Shown piece by piece: positions 24,666-35,783 of a stretch of DNA of 64,000 nucleotides (position 1 is its first letter; each line of letters starts with the position of its first letter). Position numbers and translations under genes: made by a program. The notes beneath the pieces were generated by a model that saw nothing but the letters and a program-made list of their open reading frames with translations, made no database searches and was not told where the DNA came from. The stretch is from Vanessa cardui (lineage: Eukaryota > Arthropoda > Insecta > Lepidoptera > Nymphalidae): assembly GCF_905220365.1 (NCBI RefSeq), contig NC_061143.1:6138001-6202000 (forward strand). The letters are read 5' to 3'.

Positions 24666-27097
24666 GCATACATATATACTAAAATAATATAAACAAATAG
24701 GTAAATATAAAGAGTTCGCAACTAGGTACTTGAAAATTAAGTGGTTTTTTGAGCGCAGTGAAAGCGATCTTTGGTTTAAACATTTATATATTCAGATTAA
24801 TTGTTAAGCCAACAAATGAGATACAAAATTACTGATTGACTTCTATTTTCAAAACGATTTTTTCTCATGCATGTTTCATTTCTCATTTGTCACTTATACA
24901 AATGTTTGATGTGACAACAGATAGGTTCTTACGATTTCCGTTGAACTTCTCTGACCTATTTCCTTTGATGTAATCTATGAAATGTATACAAATACAATTT
25001 TTTAGAATACATACAAATCTTATGTTATAATTGACGAGCTCATAGTTGGCTGATGAAATATTTTTGATTTTGAAATTTACATCGATTGGAAATAATACTC
25101 ATCAATCAAGAATCAAGGGACTTCTACTGCTGTAATCTTTTTTTGATTAAGAAAAATTTAATTTGTAGTAACACATAACTAAAAATAATTTAAAACATTC
25201 CACTAACACAACTACAAAATAATTTAACCTAACGAGCGCCGGTACATTGATATATTCTCTTGAATTTCAACGTTTGGTTGGTGGTCTCATGCATTTTATA
25301 TGAATCCATTCGCCCTACTTCTCACGATATGTTGTTTGTAGAAAACCTTAATCTTTGTCCATTTTCTAGGCGATACAACGAAAGAAAATACATTTTCAGG
25401 TACGTAATTATTTTTAATTCAATTTACTTTAAAGACGTAAATAAAACTTTATTTACTTAAAGTTTTCTTAATATTTATGTTTTGTCAAAATTTCAAATGT
25501 CATTCAAAAAGCCTCGATATCCGAAAATCGAAAATCCAAGAGTCATTTAAAGCATTTTCTACTCTACTAAAACAGCTTTCGCCGGCTGATTTAAGACATC
25601 TGAAAATCAGGATATTTGTCTTTTAGATTCATTTTGACATAATGATCTATTATCACGTAACCTGGAACAGCCTTCCATGAAGTTACATAAGTAACGTTAT
25701 GACGATAATAATTAATAGAATTTAATCAGTTAAGTGTAAAGTTATTAGTTACTCTTGTATAAGTTTACATTTTAAAAGTTAATTTTGCAAAATACATTCT
25801 TATTTATTAATTTACAATTATGCTTTAGAGTGTCTTATTTATGATCTGTATTATTATTATATTTCTATAAATAAAGTTTAAAATGAAAAAAATATGTAAA
25901 ACGTGTATTCGTTCGTATTGGACTTGTTTATTTCGTCAAGACAATGGTTGTATAAATGCTAATAGATCAATTACTCCTTACTAGTATGTCAGTGTTTATT
26001 ATCTCAATGTATTGCAAGGTTTCAAACTACCAATTTCAATTAGACACATGTAAACTTAGCTATACAAAGTTGGAATTAGATAGCTAATGTAATTAGATTG
26101 TAATTAGTTCTTAGATCAATAAGTAGTTAATTAATAATATATTCTATGAATGTGTGCTGTTATATCACTTATTGTTTTGTTGACCATTAAATACAATACT
26201 GACAAGTCGTAAATGTATCACTGCTGAAAAAAAAGCTTCCATCCCAAGAAAATATGTTAAGTAATTTCAAAGATTTAAAATGAATGTAAAGTATATCTTT
26301 TATTAGAAACATGGATTATATGTTGTGGCACATCTTTAATCCTCGAGTGAAAAGTATTCCTTGATTGACATTATCTTATTAGGAGTTCTGTTTGATTCCT
26401 AAAATACGATCTATATTTTAAAAAGAGGTATTTAAAGATACCTAAAGACAAATCTTTTATTCTTATGTAACTATTGTTTAATGTTAAATTAAAATTTTTG
26501 CTACCGTACATCAGGTGAAGCATGCAAAACACTACAATTTCACAAATACTATGAGAAGATCATTTATAAACACTAAAAAAACAAAAGGTCATAAAATGTA
26601 CCTTGTGGAACACCAATTTAATTATAGGTAGACTTTATTCTGTTAGTGAAAAATGTTGAATTCTTGGTTTTAAATTAAAAGTAATCATGCGAAGAATTAT
26701 TCAATATTCAATTCAAGAAACCTTTAAGGAAATAAACCGAAATCCGTTTTACATTTTGTTCAATGTTTAGTAAAATACAAAAAAGGTTTTTTTTTATACA
26801 GACCAAGATTTACCCTGTATTAAATTACGTACTCATCTCTTAACGGTATCTGAAAATCTCATTACAATTTATCTCATGCTATACGATATCTTAGAAAGGA
26901 ATTAAGAAAACCTAATGATTAAAACCTTTTTATAACCGAGTTATAAAAAGATACTGATCTTGTATACCGGAGATCTAAAAATGATCCCCTACGCTTCATT
27001 AATGTAAATCTTATTTACGCGCCATTTTAAAATATGAAACCAAGGAAAAAAGTTTATAAGTCTATATTAAATTAATATTACTTTACTTATTTATGGA
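24666..27097. other. Intergenic apart from the third partial copy
   Basis: Outside 25558-25961 no gene or known repeat is visible. The ORF at 25260-25460 has ordinary AT-rich composition and no domain. Confidence 0.55.
25558..25961 (+). repeat. Third, partial copy of the duplicated segment
   Basis: It matches 19984-20330 of copy A and 23760-24106 of copy B, starting at ACTAAAACAGCTTTCGCCGG. It holds two short stretches (about 25590-25622 and 25737-25768) absent from both, so it is not a simple third tandem unit and may preserve the longer ancestral form. Confidence 0.75.
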
Positions 27098-27388
27098 ATG
27101 AAAAGTAAGAGTATTGATGTTAACGAAAGAGAAATATTTTTTACCACATTTCTAGAAAAAATAAATAAGAATCCTGGTTATATAAAATCCTTCCTCTTAC
27201 TTCCAATGACGAAAATCTTCCTTTATTTGGATCGCAATCCGGACTCATCAGAACTGTCAAACGCATCCTCAGAGTTGTCTGATACAGGAGATGCAACGCT
27301 TCATAATCAAGCGCAAGAGAACATAGTCATGTATCTCAAGACCAAGAAATATCTTAAGACTTCATACATACTCAAGTCTTTTTTTTAA
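27098..27388 (+). CDS. Unassigned 96-codon ORF, possibly a decayed exon
   Basis: An ATG at 27098 opens 96 codons. The N-terminal half looks helical (EREIFFTTFLEKINKNPGYI), and the second half is hydrophilic, with an acidic Ser-rich segment (SSELSNASSELSDTGDATLH). Codon third positions are more GC-rich than the surrounding DNA in the second half, which argues mildly for past coding. It stops just before a GC-rich retroelement-like end (27400-27612), so it may be the tail of a retroelement ORF or a captured fragment. I recognise no domain. Confidence 0.3.
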   Translation: MKSKSIDVNEREIFFTTFLEKINKNPGYIKSFLLLPMTKIFLYLDRNPDSSELSNASSELSDTGDATLHNQAQENIVMYLKTKKYLKTSYILKSFF

Positions 27389-27399
27389 TATTTGATTTT

Positions 27400-27612
27400 A
27401 GGCTAGGCGTATGGATGATCGTCACGGTAGCATGCGTAAGCGATCCCGTGGCGCCCACCGAAAGACGGGGAGGATACCGCTGGTTTTTTAATGGGTAAAC
27501 CCGGTGGACCTGGGCGCACTTGGCGTCCAGGGAACCGGGGAGTCACATACACCCCCCCCCACCTTCCATCACGTGGAGGAAGCGCGTAACGCGTTATTCC
27601 AGCGAGAAAAAA
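27400..27612 (+). repeat. GC-rich retroelement-like 3' end (copy 1)
   Basis: It is far more GC-rich than its surroundings. It shares GCATG(C/T)G(T/A)AAGCGATCC, ACCGCT(G/C)GTTTTTT and ATTCCAGCGAGAAAAAA with 45935-46178. The A-run at the end suggests a LINE 3'-UTR. A C-run (27550-27559) is inside. Confidence 0.5.
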
Positions 27613-28493
27613 AAGGAGTATGGATGATAATCTCCAAAGCAATAGAATTTAATTCCATAACGCGGTTCGTTGTGATATTGAGATTCAAAACTTATTAAAC
27701 ATTACAATAAAACGAAACCGAAATAAATTTAAATATAATTTTGATTTGTATTACTATCTAAAAATCTTCCCTTACACACAAATTTGATGGATGATATATT
27801 TTAAAATATTGTGATCAGATTAATTACTTCCTTCAGAAAGACGTTAATTACATTATTAAACGATTATTTTATGTCATCAATCAACTTCATAAATTGTCTG
27901 AAAAGTCTATTTCAACTCAGACGTATAAACATTTTACATTCCCAAGATACAAAAATGATTTATTAAGGACTGTTCCCTTGCTATCTCTGTGACGTCATAT
28001 TTAGGAATATGACAAGTTACGCACATAAATATTCATTTTATATTCTGTAACATGGAAGGATTAAAGTATTAATTTTAAATAAACACAGATGATTACTTTA
28101 TGGACACTGATTACGTGAATAAACTAATTACCTAAAAACCTATTCGTTCTGAAATCGAAAAGTTTGTGATGCATCACTATTCCAAATTTTAAATAAATTT
28201 AAGATGTTGTTACATAATTAAAAAATAAACTAAAAAATTTTTTAAAATAGAAATTTGTTGATATAAAGATTATACTCTCTACTATAAGACTATTCTTCTT
28301 ACATTGATATTTGGATATTTGGACAGTCAATGTAACTAGTCACCCAACTAGTTACATTGCCTAACTCATATGTTAAATTGAACTTCAAAATACTAATTAA
28401 TACTGTGAAAGGGAATATATGTTGATTGGTGAAACCAGGCGGGCTTGCTATTACCTGATCTATCTATATTTTTCAAGCAAAGATTATTATTAA

Positions 28494-28797
28494 GAGTCGA
28501 GATGGCCCAGTGGTTAGAAGGCGTGCATCTTAACCGATGATTGCGGGTTCAAACCCAGGCAAGCACCGCTGATTCATGTGCTTAATTTGTCTTTATAATT
28601 CATCTCGTGCTCGGCGGTGAAGGAAAACATCTTGAGGAAACCTGCATGTGACAAATTTCATAAAAGTTCTGCCACATGTGTATTCTACCAACCCGCATTG
28701 GAACAGCGTGGTGGAATATATTCCAAACCGTCTCCTCAAAGGGAGAGGAGGCCTTTAGCCCAGCAGTGGGAATTTACAGGCTGTTGTTGTTGTTGTT
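28494..28797 (+). mobile_element. tRNA-derived SINE with (TTG)n tail
   Basis: It is close to consensus from GAGTCGAGATGGCCCAGTGG to the (GTT)n tail. It differs from the CTGAGATGG subfamily and pairs with the copy at 44228-44533 (shared CATGTGACAAATTTCATA, GACTCG-type head), so at least two subfamilies are present. Confidence 0.8.
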
Positions 28798-29516
28798 TGT
28801 AATTGTTATTATTATTATTGGTTTAGCTGTTATGATAAGGTTTGTTATTATATTCGATAATTCGTGGATCGTGTAAGATAGCTGAGTTTCTTTCTCCGGT
28901 TTTCTCAGATCTCAGGTGCTTATTACCGAACCGATGGTAAATTTTGGAAATATAACAAACATGTTGGGCGATGAAGTATTATTGAATATAACGGTTGTTG
29001 AAATCGAATATATTCTAAATTTGAATCATAACAAGCGAGTAAATATTGTGGAATCGTTGTTGTCCTAAATATTAGTATTCAATTTTTTTCAAAACTCGCC
29101 GCTGGTACAATTTATTCAGAAAAACATCCCAGAGCGAGTTACTAACAATGCCTCGGGGTCGGACATACAATACATGCGCTTCAAATAAACAGAAAATGTA
29201 TTGTATTTAATTTGAAATTGTTTGGATGAGACTGTTGTTCTCTTCGTGATATTCAAATGTTAAAACGTATTGAAAACTTTGAGTATATTTATTTTATCTC
29301 TATTTTGTTTTATTTCATTATTCCAATCATTATTTAAGTACAAACTCACAGAATTATTTATGGAAAACTGGGGTATAATATAATATAATGTTTGAATAAG
29401 ATAACGGGTGTGTTGTGTAATAATAATAACTTTTTTTAATTCTCTTTTTTTAATCATTCCTATTACTTCCACACCTTATAACTATAACGTCACTAAATAA
29501 GAATTAAAACAACATT

Positions 29517-29522
29517 TTTATT
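29517..29522 (-). terminator. Poly(A) signal of the Q-rich gene
   Basis: A canonical AATAAA on the minus strand lies about 64 bases downstream of the TAA stop, followed by AT-rich sequence. It implies a very short 3' UTR. Other A/T-rich hexamers are nearby, so the exact cleavage site is not fixed. Confidence 0.5.
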
Positions 29523-29585
29523 TGTATTTGTGAGTTTATATCATTAAAATTATATCTAATATTATGTACATCATCTTTTAGGTTT

Positions 29586-30680
29586 TTAAGGTGCGTCGTC
29601 TCCTCTCAATGGAAGGTAATGGTGGCGTCTGCTGTACATAGGCCTCCGTTGTTGAATCGTTATTACTTCAGATGCTGATCTCGATTGAGCTACCTGGTTA
29701 TTTGTTTGACCAACTGGTACGGGCGTTACTGAGTAGCCAGCAGCTAGCAAAGCAGCAAATTCCTCTGGAGTGTACGCTTTATTATTTCTTGGCGGAGGTA
29801 AGTGTGCTCTTTGCTCTTCTAGACTTTGAGCTTGTTGTTGCTCAACGTTGGCTTGTTCTGTTGCCTGATGTTGTTGTTGCTCTATCCTATAAGCTTGCTC
29901 TCTCTGAGCCTGCTCAACTTTCGATGATTGATCCACTCTTATGAGAGGCCTCAGAACTTTCTTTGGGGTTATATTCTTGCTGACATATATCGCGGATAGT
30001 GGTGTCTTTACTGTGTCAATGCTGCGAGATTGTTCCGTAGGTCTAATAGCCATACCTTGCAACTCATAACGTGATCTTTGATCATTTGTCCTATACACTG
30101 GGCGAAGGTAGTATTGCTCAGGAATTTGCGTGGGGCGCTGAACTGATGACAGACCTTCCTGAACATTTTGATCAGCAATGGCTCGCAATTTTTCTGGCTC
30201 TGGGAAGCGTTTCAAATAAGTAACTGGTCTTTCGTTCGAAGTTAAAAGTCGAGGCTGCTCTTGCCTAATAGGCTGAGGTCGAGGGCTTTCAATAATCCTA
30301 TATTGCTTGGGCGATGCTTCTTGTTGATACTGAATCCTGTAATTGTATTGTGGGTTGAGCTGCTGAAGCTTAGGCGCAGGTACAATTTTAAGGCCTTGGG
30401 ACTCTGGACGTTCATATAAGGTCTGTTGCAGAGCTGATGGAGCTGTTTGAATAGGAACGTAACGAAGAGTCTGCGGAACCCTCTGGTTTTGTGTAATAGG
30501 TCTAAATTGTTGTTGTTGTTGTTGTTGCTGCTGTTGTTGTTGATGATGTTGCTGTTGAACGTTTGTTGTTTCAATTAGATATTGTTGTGGTGCCGCTGAA
30601 GTTGGGGTTGGTGTCATTTGTACTTTAGGTCTAAGTTTAGTCGGTTTCTTACTGGGTTTGGGAACATATGGTATATCCAC
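29586..30680 (-). CDS. Terminal coding exon of secreted Q/P-rich protein
   Basis: This is the last and largest exon, encoding predicted residues 216-579 and a TAA stop at 29586-29588. The acceptor lies just right of 30680 (CAG before GTGGATATACC), so the first codon is Val in phase 0. The GTG is an internal codon, not a start. In order it encodes a Lys/Pro-rich stretch, a polyQ tract interrupted by His-His (about residues 257-273), a long Q/P/R-rich region with few hydrophobic clusters, a more ordered segment at about 518-538 with core TPEEFAALLAAGYSV, and a basic tail ending LRGDDAP that contains RGD at 574-576. There are no transmembrane segments and almost no cysteine. A low-complexity secreted matrix or cuticle-associated protein is my inference. 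A Mediator-like name from a polyQ match would be misleading. I do not recognise the family. Exon boundaries are strong; function is open. Confidence 0.9.
   Translation of the reverse strand: MDIPYVPKPSKKPTKLRPKVQMTPTPTSAAPQQYLIETTNVQQQHHQQQQQQQQQQQQFRPITQNQRVPQTLRYVPIQTAPSALQQTLYERPESQGLKIVPAPKLQQLNPQYNYRIQYQQEASPKQYRIIESPRPQPIRQEQPRLLTSNERPVTYLKRFPEPEKLRAIADQNVQEGLSSVQRPTQIPEQYYLRPVYRTNDQRSRYELQGMAIRPTEQSRSIDTVKTPLSAIYVSKNITPKKVLRPLIRVDQSSKVEQAQREQAYRIEQQQHQATEQANVEQQQAQSLEEQRAHLPPPRNNKAYTPEEFAALLAAGYSVTPVPVGQTNNQVAQSRSASEVITIQQRRPMYSRRHHYLPLRGDDAP
30505..30562 (-). repeat. CAA/CAG microsatellite encoding polyQ
   Basis: Mixed CAA and CAG codons with two CAT/CAC His codons, inside the terminal exon. 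The codon mixture makes it less slippery than a pure repeat, but length polymorphism is likely. Confidence 0.85.
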
Positions 30681-30862
30681 CTGTAAAGATCAAAACAATG
30701 ATGTTATATGACAGACAATTATGTGTCATTATTTAACTTATTGGTTTCTAAAAAGGTCTGTTAAAAATATTGATTGGCTTTATGCCTAGGTTTTTATAGC
30801 TTTAATATATAATAATTTATACATCTTTACACAAAAAAGTTCCTAATTATATAAGGTGTTAC

Positions 30863-31117
30863 CTGTTGATATTGAGGGATTGAATTTTGTGTTGTCAAAT
30901 GAGGTTGCGGTGTCTGTTGTAGCTGAGCGAACGCTTGGGGACGGCCATCATCCTGTCTCAATTGGTGTCCCAATAGAGCCAATAATTCTTGATCCAATGA
31001 TTCAGCTGAGTTAGCACCAGTATCACTAACTGCCAGGGCTGCGCCTACCGAAGCTTCACCTCCATTCGAGGAATAGCTTGGTCGAGCGATTACAGCATGA
31101 GATGGTTGAAAAGCTAC
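30863..31117 (-). CDS. Coding exon 5 of the Q-rich secreted protein gene
   Basis: This 255-nt exon (85 codons, residues 131-215) is phase 0 at both ends. The acceptor is TTGCAG before GTAGCTTTTC. The donor is CAG followed by GTAACACC. The peptide starts VAFQPSHAVIARPSYSS, continues through an acidic and Ala/Leu-rich patch (SAESLDQELLALLG), then becomes Gln/Pro-rich and ends IPQYQQ, which joins VDIPYVPKPSKK of the next exon. An in-frame Met-Gln before the Val belongs to the intron and is not a start. The intron to the next exon is only 182 bp (30681-30862). Confidence 0.88.
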
Positions 31118-31254
31118 CTGCAATCATAACAAGAATACTTTTATACAAAATCTAATTATTAATTTTTTTTTTTGAACTTATAATATGAGACAACATCACA
31201 AACATAACTCTGATCTCAATGTAAGTAGCTAAAGTACTTGTGTTGTATAAAATG

Positions 31255-31400
31255 AGCAGTAACGACGGTACCAAAACACCCAGACCCAAGACAACATAGA
31301 CAACTAATGATAATCTATATCGAATTGTCTGCGAATCGAACCCGGGACCGGAGTGGCGTACCCATGAAAACCCGTGTACTCATTGCTTGACCACGAAAGT
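31255..31400 (-). repeat. tRNA-like SINE fragment inside intron 4
   Basis: On the minus strand this holds a B-box-like GGTTCGATTC preceded by a tRNA-like body, and on the plus strand it reads CGAATCGAACCCGGGACC. It differs from the dominant SINE family of the window, so it is probably another tRNA-derived SINE. It occupies almost half of the small intron between exons 4 and 5. Confidence 0.45.
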
Positions 31401-31448
31401 CGTCATAATCATAGTATATGTATACAAATAAAAGGTGGTGTGAATTAC

Positions 31449-31638
31449 CTGACGACTTAACTGCGGTTCCAAATAATAGAACTGTTGTATATTCTGTCTT
31501 TGTTCCTGTTGAGGGCTGACGTATAGCTGTTGCAGCTGTTGGCTATTTGAAAGGGGTGCTTTTCTCTCTGGCTGTAGTTCCAATAGCTCCTGGGCGTTCA
31601 CAGAGAACACTTGTCCAGGGCGGTATTCCTGAGGATCC
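31449..31638 (-). CDS. Coding exon 4 of the Q-rich secreted protein gene
   Basis: This 190-nt exon carries residues 67-130. Its acceptor is TTTGTTTATAG, and its first base completes an Arg codon split from the previous exon. It reads DPQEYRPGQVFSVNAQELLE, then LQPERKAPLSNSQQLQQLYV, then a Gln-rich stretch ending LEPQLSRQ. The donor is CAG followed by GTAATTCA, phase 0. The segment around FSVNAQELLELQPERKAP is the least repetitive part of the N-terminal half and is the best probe for orthologues. The 331-bp intron that follows (31118-31448) contains a tRNA-like repeat fragment. Confidence 0.87.
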
Positions 31639-32379
31639 CTATAAACAAAAAAAATGTGTTTTAAATATCGAACATATTTCTGACTGTCAAAATATTTGTC
31701 TTAAGCGGAAATTTGGCTGAATCAGAAAACGATACTAATGCAATTTAAATTCATAAAAAAGTTATGTATATCTAGAGGAAATATGTTTTCTCTGCAAAGT
31801 AAATTAATCGTCTAGTAAGTGGTGTACAAAACACGCAATTTTGATTCGGTTCGTTTGTTAGAGAAAGGTTCGTTTATTTCATAAGTGAAATTAATTGATG
31901 TTTCCCACACAATTTCTTTTTCGATATTATTTAGTCTAAAATCTATTAAATCTTCCTAAATTAATTCGTCTAATTATTTTACGCTTTGTATTTAGCACCA
32001 CATTGAATAAATATTAATGTTATTGTATATATATTCACGAAATAATTATTTACAGATTGGTTAATTATGGCTTTGATTTGAAATATATTATGTATGTTTA
32101 TTAATACATATTTATATTAAGATTGCTTTTTTACAGGTTTCTATAAGTTGTAAGCATATTGTAAACACAGATGTTACGTTAATGTTTATTAATAAAGACA
32201 ATCTATAGGGTTGATTAAAACATTCAATTAAATGACTGACTAATTATATTTGTAAAAAATAATTAGTTTAATAATTTCCTGTAAAATCATATATTATAAC
32301 ATTTTCTCACGCTATTACGACTGACACTTCGTAAGTTAGTAATTTGCGTTAAAGATATATTATTAGTACCTGTACCCGC

Positions 32380-32600
32380 AACCTTGTACGCGTTTGAATT
32401 TAATAACAAAAATATTGTAGCCCAAGTTACTCCCTATTATATAATTTATCTGCCAGTGAAAGTCCCGTCAAAATCGGTCCAACCGTTCCAGAGATTAACC
32501 GACCGACTGACCGTCAAAAACTATAAAAAATGTTATTTTGGTATATGTACCGTGTTTATATATATGCATTGAGTAAAAAAGGGCTATTTTAATATTACAA
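32380..32600 (-). repeat. Helitron-like repeat in intron 3
   Basis: On the minus strand it reads GGTTGGACCGATTTTGACGGGA, then CTTTCACTGGCAGATA, the same order as 45190-45240 and 10770-10790. The plus-strand 62-codon ORF here is a by-product. Confidence 0.5.
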
Positions 32601-33904
32601 ACAGACACTCCATTATATACATATTATATGTATAGATAACTAACAAATTGACATGCGACGTGCACTTAATTATTTATTAAATAATTATGTCATATTATAT
32701 ATGCAATCTAATTCACTATTCACGTTGATAATATTATACCGGATAAACCAATCAGTCACAAGACAATAATAATTGTACAAAGTTTCAATTCGATCGGACA
32801 AAAAATGTGTATAAATGAAATTCGAATAATTAGAACTAATTTTTATATAAGACTAACATTTTCACAAAAATATTCTTCATACTCCAATGTATACAGATCG
32901 TTATGGCGACTGTTTGCACATTTTGATGAACTATTGATTGATGAGCATCATTTAGCGAAGAATTCCAACAAACCGGAGAGTAGAATCTTTTCCATGACAA
33001 AATAAATACCAGTATATGTTTCAATATTCATGGAAGTTTATGAATCTTTAAAAGGTATACCAAAATTCATTTTTATACATAAGGTATGTTTGATACGTAA
33101 TATTGGAGTTTCAAACTCAATTTAAAATGTAAATTATCAAAATTAATATATAAGTCATCTTAAAAAAATTGCAGAAAGATTTTTTCATTTTTATAGATTC
33201 ATAAATTTTTCTCTTCATTAGTGTAGTATACAGACTCTCAAGTGATTTGACCTATATTGTTATTAAAAAAACCGTATCGATATATTTCTCTCGTTCATCG
33301 TATGTTATTTTAATTTAACGAACTACCAGTAATTCATATTTTTAGAAGCCCGCCCTCATTGATGATCTAGAAGACAAAAGTGATAAGTCCAAAATTTTGC
33401 CATTGTAATTTCACATGTACTACACTGTAACATTTGGTTGCGTTTTTTGAATTATATCTCTTTCTATATCAATTTAAAGTGTACTATTGCTTACATATAA
33501 CAACGGCAGTTATAACCTATCACAATATATAACAATCACGTAGAGCGTCTTCATACACAAGTGTCCAGAAACCAGCTTTAGATGTAGTCCAAGATTTTTA
33601 GATATCCGCTCTGCATAAAATCCTTCTACGTGATTTTTCGATTGGATTATGTCGGAGGATGCCCCCCAAGTATAAAACCGAGTTTCTGTCGCCCGAAACC
33701 GTGAGCGTTAGCCGGCATCTTGGAAAACGTTCTTTTTTTGCATATATCTCGGAAACGGTAAGTTTTACGTTAAAAACCGAAGCAATCTTTTTTGTAGAGA
33801 ACGAAATTTCCCACCTTTTTCATACGAAACTTTTCCCCCTATTGTTGATATTCTTCGATATATTTAAGTAAAAAAAAAACATATTTTTTTTGTTTTTGTA
33901 CTAA

Positions 33905-34114
33905 TATGTCCCTTGTGCCTGTAGTTACACTGGCTCACTCCCCCCTCAAACCGGAACACAACAATACTGAGTACCGTTATTTGGCGGTAGAATAACTGAT
34001 GAGTGGGTGTTACCTACCCAGGCGAGCTTGCACAAAGCCCTACCACCAAGAAAAAAAATACTAATGACTTTTGTTAAATAAAACATTACTATATGGCTTG
34101 TAATTTCGTGCACA
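33905..34114 (-). repeat. Family B 3' part plus shared unique flank
   Basis: It matches 35919-36127 not only over the repeat but also for about 65 bases beyond it (from AAAAAAAATACTAATGAC to GTAATTTCGTGCA). The flank is therefore copied from, or to, the locus 2 kb away. Confidence 0.75.
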
Positions 34115-34509
34115 GAATTTTATTAATTATGTATATTGTATACTTAAAGATGCATAAATTCAAACTGCTATCAAGTGATACATGTTTACATACGTATATG
34201 TGATACTTGGACATAGATCTCATCTACATATAGTTCTAGCCCAAAATCACTATCTAGGCATGAATTAACACACAAATGGTCTCAGAGCAGACCCAAATCC
34301 ATTAGTAAGCAGGTGTACGTACGGAATAGCAACACACATGATAATAGATTACACGGTATGTTTAATAATTTAATATTAATAACTTAATTTAAAGACTATT
34401 CAATTTCATTGGATATTAAAAAATGTTTGAATTTTACTTGATAATTATATTGATTGGTATTTGTATAGTTAAGCATTAAAGTTAAAGTTGAACAAAAACA
34501 CTAATTGGG

Positions 34510-34553
34510 AAGTTACTGGCCCCTAAGATCCGTATCTTAGGGGCTAGTAACTT
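34510..34553. repeat. Short hairpin, 20-bp arms with 4-base loop, in intron 3
   Basis: The arms 34510-34529 and 34534-34553 are reverse complements with one mismatch around the loop CCGT. Sequence to the right (ATATATTTTGATTTTGAT) resembles the AT-rich 3' end of lepidopteran non-LTR elements. It may be a recombined repeat end or a structured intronic RNA element. Confidence 0.6.
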
Positions 34554-34731
34554 ATATGGCTTCTTTGAAATATGTAAGTTGATATAATAATAATAAATAT
34601 ATTTTGATTTTGATGTTAAACAGAGTTTAAATATTCTACTCATATTCTCCATGAAAAAATACTAAAATGTTATTTTTTATGTAATGTCATATTAATTAAA
34701 CTATATTAATATTTATTATTGCAGAACTAAC

Positions 34732-34781
34732 CTGAGTCCTTTATCATCTTCCTGATTTTCTTCAACCGGTGCAACTTGTTC
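34732..34781 (-). CDS. Microexon 3 of the Q-rich secreted protein gene
   Basis: This 50-nt exon is acidic and reads EQVAPVEENQEDDKGL plus the first two bases of an Arg codon. The acceptor is excellent (TTTCTTTTTCCAG before GAACAAG). The donor is CTCAG followed by GTTAGTTC, a weaker GTTAGT form. The exon enters in phase 0 and leaves two bases, exactly the phase needed by the exon at 31449-31638. That agreement is the main reason for accepting so small an exon. Introns of 3.1 kb (downstream) and 7.3 kb (upstream) flank it. Confidence 0.78.
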
Positions 34782-35736
34782 CTGGAAAAAGAAATGTTTT
34801 CTTAGTAAAAGTTCATATTTAATCATTTTCAACATCTAACATTTCACATGCAAATATGACGTCATCGTGACAGATTTTAGAGAGGCTGGTCTAGCCTAAT
34901 GTGCAGGTCATATACACAAGTACAGAAACACAGGTGAATTCCATCCCAATCGGAATAAATCAGGCGCTGTACCAACTTTACCTGCTGCTGCTACAAGTTC
35001 TAAACTCCAAGCAACTATTGAGATATTTTCGACCGAAAAACCAATGGCTTAGTATTGGCTTATTGGCCCAACACACAGTTTGAGAACAACAAACCAAAAA
35101 AATACAACATTTAATTATGGATACTATGAAAGCAAACTATTTATAAAATAACTTGCAATGTGTATAAATTGCTATATAATTTTTTACTTAAATGATGTCA
35201 ACATTGCTAGATTTTTTCTTACAAAATACTTTTAATGAAATGTACAAAAATTATAAAAAAATCCGTATTTTGCAACGTAATGTTGTCGCCGTAACATAAT
35301 ATTAACAATAACAACAGTGCATGCAACGAATAATACAGTAATTATGTATTACATTAGATGCGCGTGCGCCGGTGAAAGGCTAGGAAAACGAAATAACGTT
35401 GGGACATTTGGAAATAGAAGGCGTTCCTTTGCATTTCCGTTACCATTAGAACAAAGGTAGTATTTATGTTGTTATACAAGGCATTTGGTCCAATTAAAGT
35501 ATGCACAAAACCGCTTACTATGTAAATATGCTGTATCTAAAAATAAAATCTCTTGATTGAAGGCTCTTACAAGCTTTTTCTACTAAAGCTGAGAGAGAAG
35601 AATCGAGTAGATATTCAGATTAACTTTTTCTTGAAAATAAATATAGTGCAAATTTATTGCGATAGCCACATACGAACTCCAGGCTTTTAATAATAAAGTT
35701 ATTTAATGTCATGTTATGTACGTATACGTAGGGTTT

Positions 35737-35739
<3 letters not shown>

Positions 35740-35783
<44 letters not shown>

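Noticed and set aside
28500..28570. tRNA gene
   Set aside because: It has A- and B-box-like motifs, but it is the SINE head. There is no intact acceptor stem, and the SINE body follows.
29672..29944. 90-codon plus-strand ORF
   Set aside because: It is the antisense shadow of the terminal exon of the Q-rich gene.
30242..30574. 110-codon minus-strand ORF rich in Asn
   Set aside because: It is a shifted frame of the same exon. The Asn run is the CAA/CAG microsatellite read out of frame.
33659..33871. 70-codon plus-strand ORF
   Set aside because: It opens by chance in intron 3 and runs into a poly(A) stretch. No domain or splice context was found. It may be a repeat fragment.
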